Assembly: GCA_965246925.1 (NCBI GenBank)
Contig: OZ251994.1
Coordinates: 1,984,001 to 2,048,000, forward strand
Reading direction: 5' to 3'
From: JANPPS01 sp965246925
GTDB taxonomy: Bacteria > Pseudomonadota > Alphaproteobacteria > Acetobacterales > Acetobacteraceae
Length of the DNA: 64,000 bases
The position numbers were made by a program, and so were the translations under genes. Under the pieces are notes generated by a model that was not told where the DNA came from, made no database searches, and worked only from the letters and a program-made list of their open reading frames with translations. The first letter of the stretch is position 1. Each line of letters opens with the position of its first letter. Positions 39,994-50,400 of the stretch are shown in pieces.

Positions 39994-42144
39994 TTATGCC
40001 GGAACGGCTGCACTTGCACCAGGCCGGTTCACGGCGTCCAGTAGCGCAATCAACGTATCGACCTGTGTCGCCGCACTGAAATCACGTAAAAACTGCTCGC
40101 CAGGCAGCGATGCGGTGAGTGGAGCGTTGAGAAATGCGGCTATCGCGTCTTCGAATTCATCCAGCGGTGCACCGACATCGATACAGGCGTGTTGCACTCC
40201 GGCCATGGCCAAAACCCGCTCCGTCGCGGATCCGGGCCGCGTCAGCGCCATGATCGGACGGCCAGTCCGCACGTAATCGAAGAGCTTGGCGGGCACCTGC
40301 AGCCCGGGGTTCATGTCATTCATATCCAGGAGTACCAAGACACGCGCCGACAGCATCTCAAGCCGGGCGGCTGCTTCCGGCACGTGATGCGGACAGACAT
40401 ACGCTTCACCAGACCGCGCAAGCTGCAGCAACGGCGAATCGTGAAGCCGCCGTGCCTCGATTGCGCCAGTCTGGCGGAACTGCCACGCCTCCGGCAGCCT
40501 GCCTTGTGCCGTCAACCGCTGGATGGCCTGGATCAGCGCTACCGGGCAGCGGTCGCCATAAAGGCTGCCGACATGGCTTAAGGTATAGGCACTTGGATGC
40601 GGCATCGGGACGATCGCATCATCTGGGTCGAAGCCATTCCAAATCAGGTGCACCTTGCCCGCTTGGGCCGGATACCGCGCCCGCAGCAGGTCGGCCGAGC
40701 TGTCGGTGTTTGCAATGATCGCGTCCGCGGCCGCCATCACCAGCCGCTCTATTAGCGGGTCCAGCAATCCAGCGCGCCATGCGGTGCGGGTTGGGTTTCC
40801 CCAAAGTGGATCGCGGAAATCCGCAACCCACGGCCGGCCGAACCGCAGCTTCAGCGCCAGCGCGACCAAATGTGTCACGACCGGCGGATGGGTCGACATC
40901 ACCACGCACTGCCCCGTCATGGCCCGCTGCGCCGTCTCATAAGCGCAGGGTAACCAGCCTAGCCGGTCCTTATGCGGCAGCAAATGACGCTCTAACCCGT
41001 CCAGCATAGCACTGATCCAACGCCCCACCCCGGAACTGTCCCGGTAGTGCACGCGGCACGGCGCCTCCGATGGTGCTTCGGACGCCAGATAGTGCCGGTC
41101 AGTGGCCCGGCGCACCATCGCCGGCGCACAAACAACCCGGACGTCGGCACCGCTCCGACGCAGAAACCGGGCAAACCGGTAAGGCCGGGCGGCGCCAATC
41201 TCCCGATGCGGCGGATAGTAATAGGCGATCAGGACGATCTTATGCGTGGCGAACGCCGGGCCAGACGGCAACGGTAATCTCCGCCCAGCCAAGCGCCGTC
41301 CCAGCTGGACCATTCCTTCGGCGCGCTCACCCGGCGACAGCAGCACCAGCAGCCCCAATCCTACGAAGCCCATCACCGCGGAGGCGAACGCCAGAACAGG
41401 GGAGTAGCTCGCTAACGTTTGGTGCAGGCCAATAGCAGCCGCGCCAAGCGCTGCCACGCCCAGCACAGGACGCCCGATGTTGCGATCCTGCACCGGCCAT
41501 GAGCAAAGCCCGGCGAACAGCGCCATCACCGCCGCAACGCCAGTCAGGCCAAAGCCGGGCAGGACGCACCAAACCAGCGCCGCCTCGGCAGTGATCATCC
41601 CGATCACCGGCAGCGGCGGACGGGATGTGCCCGGCACGGAAAGCAAGATCCCTAGCGCCAATGTCGGGAATGCCCCCGCAGCAATAGAATAGCCCGGCGC
41701 AATAAGCCTCATCAGGGCAGGGCCGGCCAACGTCAGCGAAAGCAACAGAGCGCTACTCAAAACAAAGCCGGCCTGGCCCGGCTCACGCCAAGACTTCATT
41801 TGCCGCGGCAGTGCAAGAACGCAGCCAGCCCAACACAGCCCGCCTAGATCGGCGATGCCGAAACGCGCCGCAGCCGCCAGACCGATGAGCGGTATGAGGG
41901 TCTCGGACCAAGCCCATCCGGCTGCCTGATCCGCATCACTTGCCGCGGCGAGCACGCAAACCCGCGCCAGCAGTATCGCCACGACAATGAGCGCGAACAA
42001 GGAGGGCGGTAGCACCTGCGGGCCTAGCACAGGAAGCAACAGGGCCGCCGCCCGCCAGCAATTAGCCTCTATACCTCCGAGGACCGAACGGGTCAGATAG
42101 CCGTGCCGCGGACCGGCGTGGACCACAGCCCGCATATCATTCAT
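39994..42144 (-). CDS. Fusion of multi-pass membrane domain and GT-B glycosyltransferase
   Basis: A 716-residue protein. Residues 1-275 hold about eight hydrophobic segments. The part around 150-215 (APGYSIAAGAF, then LPGFGLTGVAAVMALFAG) resembles the C-terminal half of Wzx/MATE-type polysaccharide flippases. From about 300 to the end there is a GT4-like transferase with IAYYYPPHREIGAARPYR, FRDPLWGNPTRT, the DNA-clear turn SHVGSLYGDR, and VPAKLFDYVRTGRPI. I know no standard family with both parts. It may couple glycosylation with lipid-linked sugar movement, or the membrane part may only anchor the enzyme. It lies upstream of the amidotransferase gene in the same transcript. Confidence 0.8.
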   Translation of the reverse strand: MNDMRAVVHAGPRHGYLTRSVLGGIEANCWRAAALLLPVLGPQVLPPSLFALIVVAILLARVCVLAAASDADQAAGWAWSETLIPLIGLAAAARFGIADLGGLCWAGCVLALPRQMKSWREPGQAGFVLSSALLLSLTLAGPALMRLIAPGYSIAAGAFPTLALGILLSVPGTSRPPLPVIGMITAEAALVWCVLPGFGLTGVAAVMALFAGLCSWPVQDRNIGRPVLGVAALGAAAIGLHQTLASYSPVLAFASAVMGFVGLGLLVLLSPGERAEGMVQLGRRLAGRRLPLPSGPAFATHKIVLIAYYYPPHREIGAARPYRFARFLRRSGADVRVVCAPAMVRRATDRHYLASEAPSEAPCRVHYRDSSGVGRWISAMLDGLERHLLPHKDRLGWLPCAYETAQRAMTGQCVVMSTHPPVVTHLVALALKLRFGRPWVADFRDPLWGNPTRTAWRAGLLDPLIERLVMAAADAIIANTDSSADLLRARYPAQAGKVHLIWNGFDPDDAIVPMPHPSAYTLSHVGSLYGDRCPVALIQAIQRLTAQGRLPEAWQFRQTGAIEARRLHDSPLLQLARSGEAYVCPHHVPEAAARLEMLSARVLVLLDMNDMNPGLQVPAKLFDYVRTGRPIMALTRPGSATERVLAMAGVQHACIDVGAPLDEFEDAIAAFLNAPLTASLPGEQFLRDFSAATQVDTLIALLDAVNRPGASAAVPA

Positions 42145-42316
42145 GCAAGAACATCCAGATCATCCGTTCTACAACTTAAGCATGTAGTCATACTAACAGA
42201 CACAACCGCATGCCCGCGTCTTAGATGTGTTCAGTTTTGTTGCCAGTCAGCGCTCATATCGCCTCCCTCCGTTATGCACGGCGCGCGGCACCCGAGACCA
42301 AGGACAGCAGGCACCG

Positions 42317-43387
42317 ATGCCCCCCGATCCCACTCCGCTCATCCTGCATGTGTTTCCAACCTTCACCACGGGGGGCTCACAAAGCCGGTTTGCGGCCATA
42401 GCCAATCATTTCGGTGGCCGCTTCCGGCACGCCGTGATTGCCATGGACGGTGATCTATCCTGCCGCGCCCGACTTGACCCATCGCTCGACGTCACGTTTC
42501 ATACCGTTCCGGTGCTGCTGGGCCGCACCCTCGGCAATATCAAGCCGTTCCGCGCTCTCCTGCGTCAGCTGTCGCCCCACGCGCTGTTCACCTACAATTG
42601 GGGCACTATTGACTGGACGCTGGCCAATCTCGGCCTTCCATTCCGCCAGATTCATGTCGAGGACGGGTTCGGGCCCGAGGAGCGGACCCGCCAATTGCCG
42701 CGCCGGGTCTGGATGCGCCGGTTGTTCTTACGCCGCCGCACCGTGGTCCTGCCATCGTGCACGCTGCACAGGATCGCCACGGACATCTGGCGTCTGAACC
42801 CCGCCCTGCTGCGCTATGTGCCCAACGGGATCGACACCGGGCGGTTCGCGCCAGACGCGACCCGGCACACGGGGCCACCGCTGATCGGCACCGTCGCGGC
42901 GCTAAGACCAGAGAAAAACCTGGCCCGCCTCGTCCGGGCTTTCGCGCAGATGGGACTGCCGGGCCGCCTCATGATCATCGGAGACGGGCCAGAACGTCCA
43001 TCGCTCGAGGCGCTCGCCCAGGCCCTGGGCGTCACCGTCGAATTCACAGGCCAAGTCGATCGGCCCGCCCATCTCATTCAGCAATTCGACATCTTCGCCC
43101 TGTCGTCAGATACCGAGCAGATGCCGCTGTCGCTGTTGGAAGGCATGGCCGCAGGCTGCGCCGTTGCCGCCACGGACGTGGGCGATGTGCGCCAAATGGT
43201 GGCGGTCCCAAACCAGCCTTTCGTCACCGCCATCGATGATGCGGCCTTGGCCGGGGCATTGCGCACGCTGGTCAGCGACCCGGACCGGCGCTCGGCACTC
43301 GGCGGGGCCAACCGCGCCAAGGCCGTCGCGCAATATGACCAATCCCAGATGTTCGCCGCCTGGGGCGGCCTGATGTCGGGCCCGTGA
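42317..43387 (+). CDS. GT4-family glycosyltransferase
   Basis: A 356-residue enzyme from the ATG at 42317; the longer frame from 42227 adds residues without homology character. The N-terminal loop is HVFPTFTTGGSQSRFAAIAN, and the nucleotide-sugar domain has YVPNGIDTGRFAP, GTVAALRPEKNLARLVRAF and the E-x7-E pair in TEQMPLSLLEGMAAG. This is a typical retaining GT4 transferase. It is divergent from the flippase/transferase fusion and probably contributes to the same surface polysaccharide. Its donor sugar is unknown. Confidence 0.9.
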   Translation: MPPDPTPLILHVFPTFTTGGSQSRFAAIANHFGGRFRHAVIAMDGDLSCRARLDPSLDVTFHTVPVLLGRTLGNIKPFRALLRQLSPHALFTYNWGTIDWTLANLGLPFRQIHVEDGFGPEERTRQLPRRVWMRRLFLRRRTVVLPSCTLHRIATDIWRLNPALLRYVPNGIDTGRFAPDATRHTGPPLIGTVAALRPEKNLARLVRAFAQMGLPGRLMIIGDGPERPSLEALAQALGVTVEFTGQVDRPAHLIQQFDIFALSSDTEQMPLSLLEGMAAGCAVAATDVGDVRQMVAVPNQPFVTAIDDAALAGALRTLVSDPDRRSALGGANRAKAVAQYDQSQMFAAWGGLMSGP

Positions 43388-43444
43388 TACAAACTCGCCC
43401 GCACAGCCTGCGTTGGACGCGCTCCATCTCTCTCAGGAGCTTCC

Positions 43445-43771
43445 ATGTTGCGCGCTTCAGCCGTTCTTGCGCTTACCCTTCTCGCTCTGCCCGCCCTGGC
43501 GCAGAGCAGTTCGACCCAGTCGCCGCCCGCTCCCAATTCACAGGCGATGCAGCCCGAGCCGGCTGGCAGCGTACCGGCTGGCGCTTCGACCGCACCGGCG
43601 CCCGACCGGGCCGCTTCGCCCAGCGTTGGCGTCACCACCAGCACAACCAACGGTCAGCAAGTCCCGACTGGTGCGGCCAGCACCACCCCGGCTCTGCCCT
43701 CGGGTTCGACAGGCCCCACCGGCAGCCCCTCCGATGCCGCTGGCCGGACCGTGCCCACGCCCTCCAAGTAG
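43445..43771 (+). CDS. Small secreted Pro/Ser/Thr-rich protein
   Basis: A 108-residue protein with AGGAG six bases before the ATG. The signal peptide is MLRASAVLALTLLALPALAQ; the mature part is almost entirely Pro, Ser, Thr, Ala and Gly with no predicted fold. I do not recognise a function. It resembles the product of 1341-1667 in length, leader and low complexity, but the repeat motif differs. Confidence 0.75.
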   Translation: MLRASAVLALTLLALPALAQSSSTQSPPAPNSQAMQPEPAGSVPAGASTAPAPDRAASPSVGVTTSTTNGQQVPTGAASTTPALPSGSTGPTGSPSDAAGRTVPTPSK

Positions 43772-43812
43772 CCGGTCATTCCCCCGGGCCGTTCTGCGTG
43801 CTAGGCCGCCCC

Positions 43813-44586
43813 ATGTTCGCCATAGCCACGCAGGACGGCCCGATCGGTGTCCTTACGATGCACGATCCGGCCCGCCGTAACGCCCTCGGCGCCGAAATGA
43901 TATCGCAACTCCGGTCTGGACTGGACCATCTTAATCAGCAGGACGCACGCGTCATCATATTGCGGGCGGCACCAGGGGACCGGGTGTGGTCCGCTGGGTT
44001 TGACATAGCCGCATTAGGCCCAGGGATCGATCCGCTGGTGCAAGACGGGCCGTTGATGGGCTTGTTCCACGCCGTCGCGGACTGCCCTGCACCGGTTATT
44101 GCCATGCTGGACGGCAGCGCCTGGGGCGGTGGCACGGACCTGGCCCTCCGCTGCGACATCCTGCTCGCCAGCCCGGCCTGCACCCTGGCCTTCACCCCCG
44201 CCCGCCTCGGCCTTCCTTATGACCCGGAAGGCCTGCAGAACGTACTGCTACGCGCCGGCCGCCACATCGCGATGGAGATGTTCGCCACCGCCGAGCCCAT
44301 CCAAGCCGGCCGCGCACTCCAGGTCGGGCTGCTCAACCACGTGGTGCCCGCCGGCGAGATCGAGGCGTTCACCATGGCCATGGCTCATCGCATCGCCGCC
44401 CTGGCGCCGCTATCGGTGCGGAGCGCCAAGCAGCAATTGGGCGCCATCAACGCCGCCCTTGCCCTACCCGCCGCCGAACTCGCCCGCCTGCAAGACGGAC
44501 GCCGGCGCGCCCTGCACAGTGAGGACTTCAAGGCCGGCCTGGCCGCGTTCCATGCGCGCCAGACGCCAGTGTTCACTGGGACCTAG
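43813..44586 (+). CDS. scpB: Crotonase-family methylmalonyl-CoA decarboxylase-like protein
   Basis: A 257-residue crotonase-fold enzyme; I chose the ATG at 43813 because the longer frame overlaps the secreted-protein gene. It follows E. coli ScpB (YgfG) along its whole length: VWSAGFDIAAL, VIAMLDGSAWGGGTDLALR, LGLPYDPEGLQNVLLRAG, VGLLNHVV and the tail GRRRALHSEDFKAGLAAFH. ScpB decarboxylates methylmalonyl-CoA to propionyl-CoA. Other crotonase activities are possible. The MAPEG gene starts directly after the stop. Confidence 0.8.
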   Translation: MFAIATQDGPIGVLTMHDPARRNALGAEMISQLRSGLDHLNQQDARVIILRAAPGDRVWSAGFDIAALGPGIDPLVQDGPLMGLFHAVADCPAPVIAMLDGSAWGGGTDLALRCDILLASPACTLAFTPARLGLPYDPEGLQNVLLRAGRHIAMEMFATAEPIQAGRALQVGLLNHVVPAGEIEAFTMAMAHRIAALAPLSVRSAKQQLGAINAALALPAAELARLQDGRRRALHSEDFKAGLAAFHARQTPVFTGT

Positions 44587-44955
44587 ATGACGTTAGCCTT
44601 TTGGGCCGTGCTGGCCGCCGCGATCCTCCCATATCTCACGACCGTGCTGGCCAAGTCCGGCGGCTTCGACAATCACTCACCGCGGGAGACGCTGGCCAGG
44701 CTAAAGGGCTGGCGCCTCCGCGCAGACTGGGCGCAGCGCAACCATTTCGAGGCGTTCCCGGCCTTCGCCGCTGCCGTCATCATCGCCAACCTAGCCCACG
44801 CGCCAAAGGGCCGGATCGACCTGCTGGCCGTTGCCTTCGTCACACTTCGGACCCTCTACACCGGCGTCTATCTTGCCGATTGGGCGTCGGTACGCTCGAT
44901 CGTCTGGTTCGCCGGGTTCGGCTGCGTGGTGGCCCTGTTCTGCGCGGGTCTATGA
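44587..44955 (+). CDS. MAPEG-family membrane protein
   Basis: A 122-residue protein with about four hydrophobic helices. It has the MAPEG pattern: an N-terminal ILPYLTTVLAK, then RADWAQRNHFEAFPAFAAAV and the TLYTGVYLADWASVRSIVW segment. Mammalian relatives make leukotrienes and prostaglandins or act as membrane glutathione transferases; bacterial members of this small type have no settled role. Its ATG is immediately after the preceding stop. The last 88 bases overlap the convergent esterase gene. Confidence 0.85.
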   Translation: MTLAFWAVLAAAILPYLTTVLAKSGGFDNHSPRETLARLKGWRLRADWAQRNHFEAFPAFAAAVIIANLAHAPKGRIDLLAVAFVTLRTLYTGVYLADWASVRSIVWFAGFGCVVALFCAGL

Positions 44956-45782
44956 GCCTCGATGAACCGCCAGCTATCGTCCAACGACGGCGCCCGGCTG
45001 CGGAAAAGCGGGGCAAAGGCGGTGACGATGCCGATATGGCCGACGCCTGGATAAATCTTCGTTTCGACCAGCCCGCCCCGCCGCCGGATTGCTGCGGCAA
45101 GCGATAGGGTGTTGCGCGGCTGCACGGTCGTGTCCGCGTCCCCGTGCAACAATAACAGCGGCGGGTTGTGCCCATCGGCGAACGCCAGCGGCTGGTAGGC
45201 CGGCGTGTTGGCGGCACCGAACACGGGGATCACGTCGGGGTCGCTCGATGGTAGGAAGTCCGCCGGCGCCGCTAGCGCGATCACGCCGGCCAGCCGAGAC
45301 CGGTCCACCCCAGCCTCGGCCAAGAACGCCGAGTCTAGGCCCAGCATGGCCGCATTGTACGCGCCGGCGGAATGCCCCATGAGGAATACAGCCCGCGGGT
45401 CCGCCCCCAACCCAGCGGCATGCGTGAACGCCCAGGCGGTGGCGGCGGCGTTGTCCTGCAAGAAAGCGGGATACTGCACCTCCGGATACAGCCGGTAGTC
45501 CGGCACTACGACCACGGCACCCCGCTGCGCAAGCGACAGCGCGACGAACGGGTAGATGTCCTTACTGCCGGTCTTCCAACTGCCGCCATACAGGAACACC
45601 ACCAGCGGCGCAGGTACCGCGCCCGGCGGCGGCCGGTAAACGTCCAGGGTCCGCCGCGGCCCAGCCCCGTAGCTGATGTCGGCCGTAACCTCGACCCCGC
45701 CCCGCGGCACGGTGGCATTCAGCAGCCCGGCCGGCGAGCACGCGGCCAGCGACGCAAGCAAAGGCAGCAAGAAATGGCGCAT
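44868..45782 (-). CDS. Alpha/beta-hydrolase esterase lipoprotein
   Basis: A 304-residue protein with a lipoprotein leader ending in the lipobox SLAAC (Cys15), so it is probably anchored to a membrane facing the periplasm. The hydrolase fold shows the oxyanion region VFLYGGSWKTG, the nucleophile elbow GHSAG, the acid in HGDADTTV and the His in GVGHIGI. This is the carboxylesterase/BD-FAE-like family. The substrate is unknown. The C-terminal tail (about 30 residues) is encoded antisense to the MAPEG gene. Confidence 0.88.
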   Translation of the reverse strand: MRHFLLPLLASLAACSPAGLLNATVPRGGVEVTADISYGAGPRRTLDVYRPPPGAVPAPLVVFLYGGSWKTGSKDIYPFVALSLAQRGAVVVVPDYRLYPEVQYPAFLQDNAAATAWAFTHAAGLGADPRAVFLMGHSAGAYNAAMLGLDSAFLAEAGVDRSRLAGVIALAAPADFLPSSDPDVIPVFGAANTPAYQPLAFADGHNPPLLLLHGDADTTVQPRNTLSLAAAIRRRGGLVETKIYPGVGHIGIVTAFAPLFRSRAPSLDDSWRFIEAHRPAQNRATTQPNPANQTIERTDAQSAR

Positions 45783-45823
45783 GAGCCCTTAAGCCGGCCT
45801 GCGCAGGTAAGTTGCCGCCACGC

Positions 45824-47386
45824 TCACGCCTTGGTCACATTCCAAAACAGCGGCGGCTGAGCCGGCAGCTGCCCGGCGACGTTGTCCCGCCACGCGGCAG
45901 ATTGGAAGTATTGTCCCAACGGCACGAACAGCGCCGCTTCGAACGCCTCCGCCTGAATGTCGCGCGCCAGTCGCTGCCGCACCGCCGGGTCCGCGCTGGC
46001 GATCCACGCCGTCCGCAGCTGCTCTATCCGGGGGTTGGTGGGCCATCCATACCAGGCCGCCGCTCCCGTGCCGCGCAACGCCGGTGCCGCGAGCGGATCG
46101 ACCCAGTCCAGCGCCGGGAACGAGGTGCAGAACATCGACCAGCCGCCTTTATCCAGCGCCGCCGTGCTCGCCCGCCGCTGCACCACCGTGCCCCAATCCA
46201 TCGCGACGTCATCGACCGTGATCCCGATCCGCCGGCAGGTGGCCGCCACCACCTGGCTCATGGCGTCATAGAACGGCTGATCCGTCGGGTGCATCAGCAC
46301 CAGCCGCTCCCCGGCATAGCCGCTTCCAGCGAGCAACGCTCGGATCTCCGCATCCGGGCGGGGGCCCAACCGGTCCATCCCCGCCTGGTTCGCATACGGC
46401 GTGCCCGGCAAGAAGCAGCCGACCGGCGCGTTGTAGCCCCCGGCATCGTCCCCCATGACGGCCTGCATCACCTCCCGCGAGTCGATCGCCGCCAGGATCG
46501 CCTGCCGCACTCCGCGCAGCGTAGTCGGGCCCTGGATGTGATTGAACCGCAGCACCGGGAACAGACCCCAAGGGTCGAGCCGCCCGGTTTTCACGTGCGA
46601 CGCCCGCGCCAGGGATGGCAGCAGATCCGGTAACGGCATCTCCACCCAATCCACCTCGCCCGCCTGCAACGCCGCGGCAGCGGTCGCGGGGTCCGGGATC
46701 ACATGCCATTCGACCCGCTCCACTAGCGCTCGCTTGCCGCCCGCGACGCCGGACGCCGGTTCCGCCCGGGGCACGTAATCGTCGAACCGTGCGAACACCG
46801 CCCGGCTGCCGCTCACATACTCGTCCGCCACGAACCGGAACGGACCGCTGCCAACCGCTTCTTTCAGCTGTGTAAACGGGTCGGTCTGCGCCAGCCGCTC
46901 CGGCATCATCACCGCCGGTGAAGGTTGCGTCTTGCCCAGCGCGGCAAGCAGCGGAAACGGACTGCGCAGCTGCAAGACCACCGTCCGGTCGTCCGGAGCC
47001 TCCATCGTCTCGAGACGGATTGACCCGCCCAAACTGTCCCGCCGCATCCACCGCCGGAGCGACGCCGCGCAGTCCCGCGCCAGCACCGGCTGCCCGTCAT
47101 GGAACCGCAGCCCGTCCCGCAGACGAATGGTCCACCGCAGACCATCCGCCGACACCTCGGCACCCTCGGCCATCTGCGGCTGCGGCACCAGCCCGGCATC
47201 GGTGCCGAACAACGTGTCGTAAACCAGGAACGCATAATTCCGCGTCACCGTCGCCGTGGTCCAGATCGGGTCGAGGCTCGTGAGGTTAGCTTGCGGCACG
47301 AACCGTAGCGTCGTCTGGCCCGTCGCGGCCCGCACATTGCCAAATGCCAAAGCCATACCGCCCGCTAGTATCGACCGCCTTTGCAT
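45824..47386 (-). CDS. Peptide/nickel-type ABC solute-binding protein (SBP family 5)
   Basis: A 520-residue exported protein from the ATG at 47386. The leader MQRRSILAGGMALAFGNVRA has a twin-arginine motif, suggesting Tat export. The mature part follows the family 5 fold: LDPIWTTATVTRNYAFLVYD, WTIRLRDGLRFHDGQPV, GSGPFRFVADEYVSG and, later, VRQAILAAIDSREVMQAVMG. These proteins deliver peptides, nickel or opines to ABC importers. No permease or ATPase gene lies next to it, so its partner must be elsewhere. Confidence 0.9.
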   Translation of the reverse strand: MQRRSILAGGMALAFGNVRAATGQTTLRFVPQANLTSLDPIWTTATVTRNYAFLVYDTLFGTDAGLVPQPQMAEGAEVSADGLRWTIRLRDGLRFHDGQPVLARDCAASLRRWMRRDSLGGSIRLETMEAPDDRTVVLQLRSPFPLLAALGKTQPSPAVMMPERLAQTDPFTQLKEAVGSGPFRFVADEYVSGSRAVFARFDDYVPRAEPASGVAGGKRALVERVEWHVIPDPATAAAALQAGEVDWVEMPLPDLLPSLARASHVKTGRLDPWGLFPVLRFNHIQGPTTLRGVRQAILAAIDSREVMQAVMGDDAGGYNAPVGCFLPGTPYANQAGMDRLGPRPDAEIRALLAGSGYAGERLVLMHPTDQPFYDAMSQVVAATCRRIGITVDDVAMDWGTVVQRRASTAALDKGGWSMFCTSFPALDWVDPLAAPALRGTGAAAWYGWPTNPRIEQLRTAWIASADPAVRQRLARDIQAEAFEAALFVPLGQYFQSAAWRDNVAGQLPAQPPLFWNVTKA

Positions 47387-47478
47387 TGCGCCCCCCTGAT
47401 TTCCAAACACGATAGCACGTTGACGGACGGGCTATAACGGGGACAATTGCAATCTAGAGTGGCAAAAGGCCGGCCGGC

Positions 47479-50400
47479 ATGGGAATTCTGCACAGGAACG
47501 CCCGCTCAGCACAGGCGCTGACGGAGGCTGACGCCCTCGCAAAGCTGCATCAATCGGGGCTGTTCCAGCACGGCTGGTTTTTGGAGCGCAATCGCGACCT
47601 TACTGCGCCCGGGCTCGATCCACTCCGCCACTATCATCTGTTCGGCTGGAAAGAGGGGCGCTGGCCCAATCCCTACTTCGACCCGGCCTGGTACCTCGCG
47701 ACATACCCAGACGTGCGCACCGCCAGCATGGACCCCTTGCTGCATTACATCCTGCATGGCGAGCAAGAAGGGCGGCAGCCGCTTGGCCATTTCGACCCGG
47801 CCTGGTACCGGCTCGCGTATGCCCTGCCGGCCCCGTTGCTGGCCCTAGCGCACTATCTCGAGCACCGCCGCTCCGGCCTCGTCAGTCCCGTTCCGGAGTT
47901 CGACCCGGTCTTCTATCTCGCGCACTCACCCGACGTCGCGTCCGCCGGGATGGACCCGTTCGAACACTATCTCATCCGTGGCGCGTCCGAGGGAAGGCAG
48001 CCCTCGGCGCAGTTCGACCCGGCCTACTACCGCATCCGCCATATGAGCCACGCTTCCGGTGCCAACCCGCTGCTGCACTACCGCGCCCACCGCACCCAGC
48101 CCGGCGTCCACCCGCGCCGCCCGGCAGGCGAGACCGACATCCCGCAGGAAGTCCGCCGCAATACCGCCCCCGGCCCGCTGTTCGAAGAGGTCGCACCGCT
48201 CCCGTCCGGTACGCCTCGCCGGGCCAAAGTGCTCGCGTTCTACCTACCGCAGTTTCACGCGATGCCGGAGAACGATGCCTGGTGGGGCCGCGGCTTTACC
48301 GAATGGACCAACGTCGCCCGCGCCCTCCCCCGCTTCGCCGGCCACTATCAGCCGCGCATTCCCCGCGACCTCGGCCACTATTCGCTCGACGGGACCGAGA
48401 CGCTGCGGCGGCAGGCCAAGATGGCGCAAGACGCCGGGCTACATGGCTTCGTGTTCTACTTCTACTGGTTCAACCGCCGCCGCCTGCTGGACGGCCCACT
48501 CGAGGCGCTGCTGGCCGACCCGTCCGTCGAACTCCCGTTCTGCCTGATGTGGGCCAACGAGAACTGGACCCGCCGTTGGGACGGCTCGGAGCATGAGGTG
48601 CTGATCTCACAAGACTACCGGGACGAAGACGGCCCCGCCCTGGTGTGTGAGTTGGTGCGCCATTTCCGCGACCCCCGCTACATCCGGCTCGGCGGACGCC
48701 CTGTGCTGATGATCTACCGCGCCGGCCTGATACCCCGCACGAAACAGAGCGTGGCCGCGTGGCGGACCCGGTTCAAGGCGCTGGGTGAAGACCCGGTGTT
48801 CATCATGGCGCAAAGCTTCGACGAACGTGACCCCCGCCCCTATGGCATGGACGCCGCAGTCGAGTTCCCGCCCCACAAGCTGACGGCGGGCCTGGAACGG
48901 CTCAATCCCGGCCTGCAGATGCTGGACGCCGCCGCCCGCGCCCATGTGTTCGACTACGCTGAAGTCGCGCAAGCGTCCGATCTGACGCAACCTCCATATC
49001 CGCTGATCCGCACCGCGCTGCCGGGCTGGGACAATGACGCACGGCGCCAGGGGGCCGGCATGGTGCTGCACGGCTCCACACCCAACGCCTACGCCGCCTG
49101 GCTCACCCGCTTGATCGGCGCCGCGGCCGCGCAGCCCGTGTGTGGCGAAGCGCTGGTTTGCGTAAACGCCTGGAACGAGTGGGCGGAGGGTGCCTATCTG
49201 GAGCCCGATGTGCATTTCGGCGCCGCCTACCTCAACGCGACTGCCCGCGCCATCGCTCAGCCTCTGGCCGCGGCCCGCCGCTTGCTGCTGGTGGGTCATG
49301 ACGCCTTTCCCGCCGGATCCCAACTTTTGCTGCTGAACATCGCCCGGCGCATGCGGGCGCAGGGCGTGGCGATCGAGACCTGGCTGTTGGAGGGCGGCGC
49401 GCTCGAGGACGAATACCGGGCGGCTGGCCCGCTCACCATCGCGCCCGCCTCCAGCATGGCCGGGCGCGCCTGGCCCGGCGTCGTGGGCGCGCTTGTCAAC
49501 ACCGCCGCCGCCGCCGCCGCGATCCCCCATCTGGCCCAGGCCGGCATCGCCTGTACCTGGCTCGTGCACGAGCTGCCCCGTTTGCTGCAAGAGCGGGGAC
49601 TGATCGAACCTGCCCGCGCCGCCGCGCCGCTGGCCCGCCATGTCGTCTTCGCTTCCCCTTTCGTGCGGGACCGCTTCACCGGGCAGGTCTCAGCAGGCAC
49701 GACGCACATCATTCCCCAGGGCCTGTATGCCCCACCCCGCCCGGGGGCGATCGGCGCCGCCTTGCGTGCCTCGCTCGGCATACCGGACGACGCAGTCCTG
49801 GCGGTGGCGCTCGGCTACGCCGACCTGCGTAAAGGGTTCGACTGGTTTATCGAAATCTGGCGCCAAACCCGGCGCACCGTCCGCCCGGTGCACCTGCTAT
49901 GGGTCGGCGACATGGACCCTGTCGCCCGCGCCTACCTGTTGCCGGACCACGCGCCCGGCCTGCACCTTTTGGCGCGGCAGGATCATGCGGCAGACTGGTT
50001 CGCTGCTGCCGACGTACACCTGTTGACCTCTCGGGAGGACGCGTTCCCCAGCGTCGTACTGGAAGCGATGGCGTCCGGATGCCCCACCGTCGCGTTCGAG
50101 GGCGCAGGCGGCGCTCCCGGCTTGCTGCGCGAGCACGGCGCGGGCCGGGCCGTTCCGCTGGGCGACATCCCTGGCATGGTCGAAGCGCTGCTTGCCTGCG
50201 CCGGGCCGGTCGAGGGCTTGGCTGGGCGCAGCCGCACGGCGTTTGCCTGGCCCAGCTACGTGGACCGGCTGCTCGAGCTGGTCTGGCCGGATCGCCGCAG
50301 GATCTCCGCGGTGGTGCCAAACTACAACTACGCCCGCTATCTGCCCGCACGCTTGGCCAGCATCGCCGCCCAGACCTGCCCGGCGGACGAAGTCATCGTC

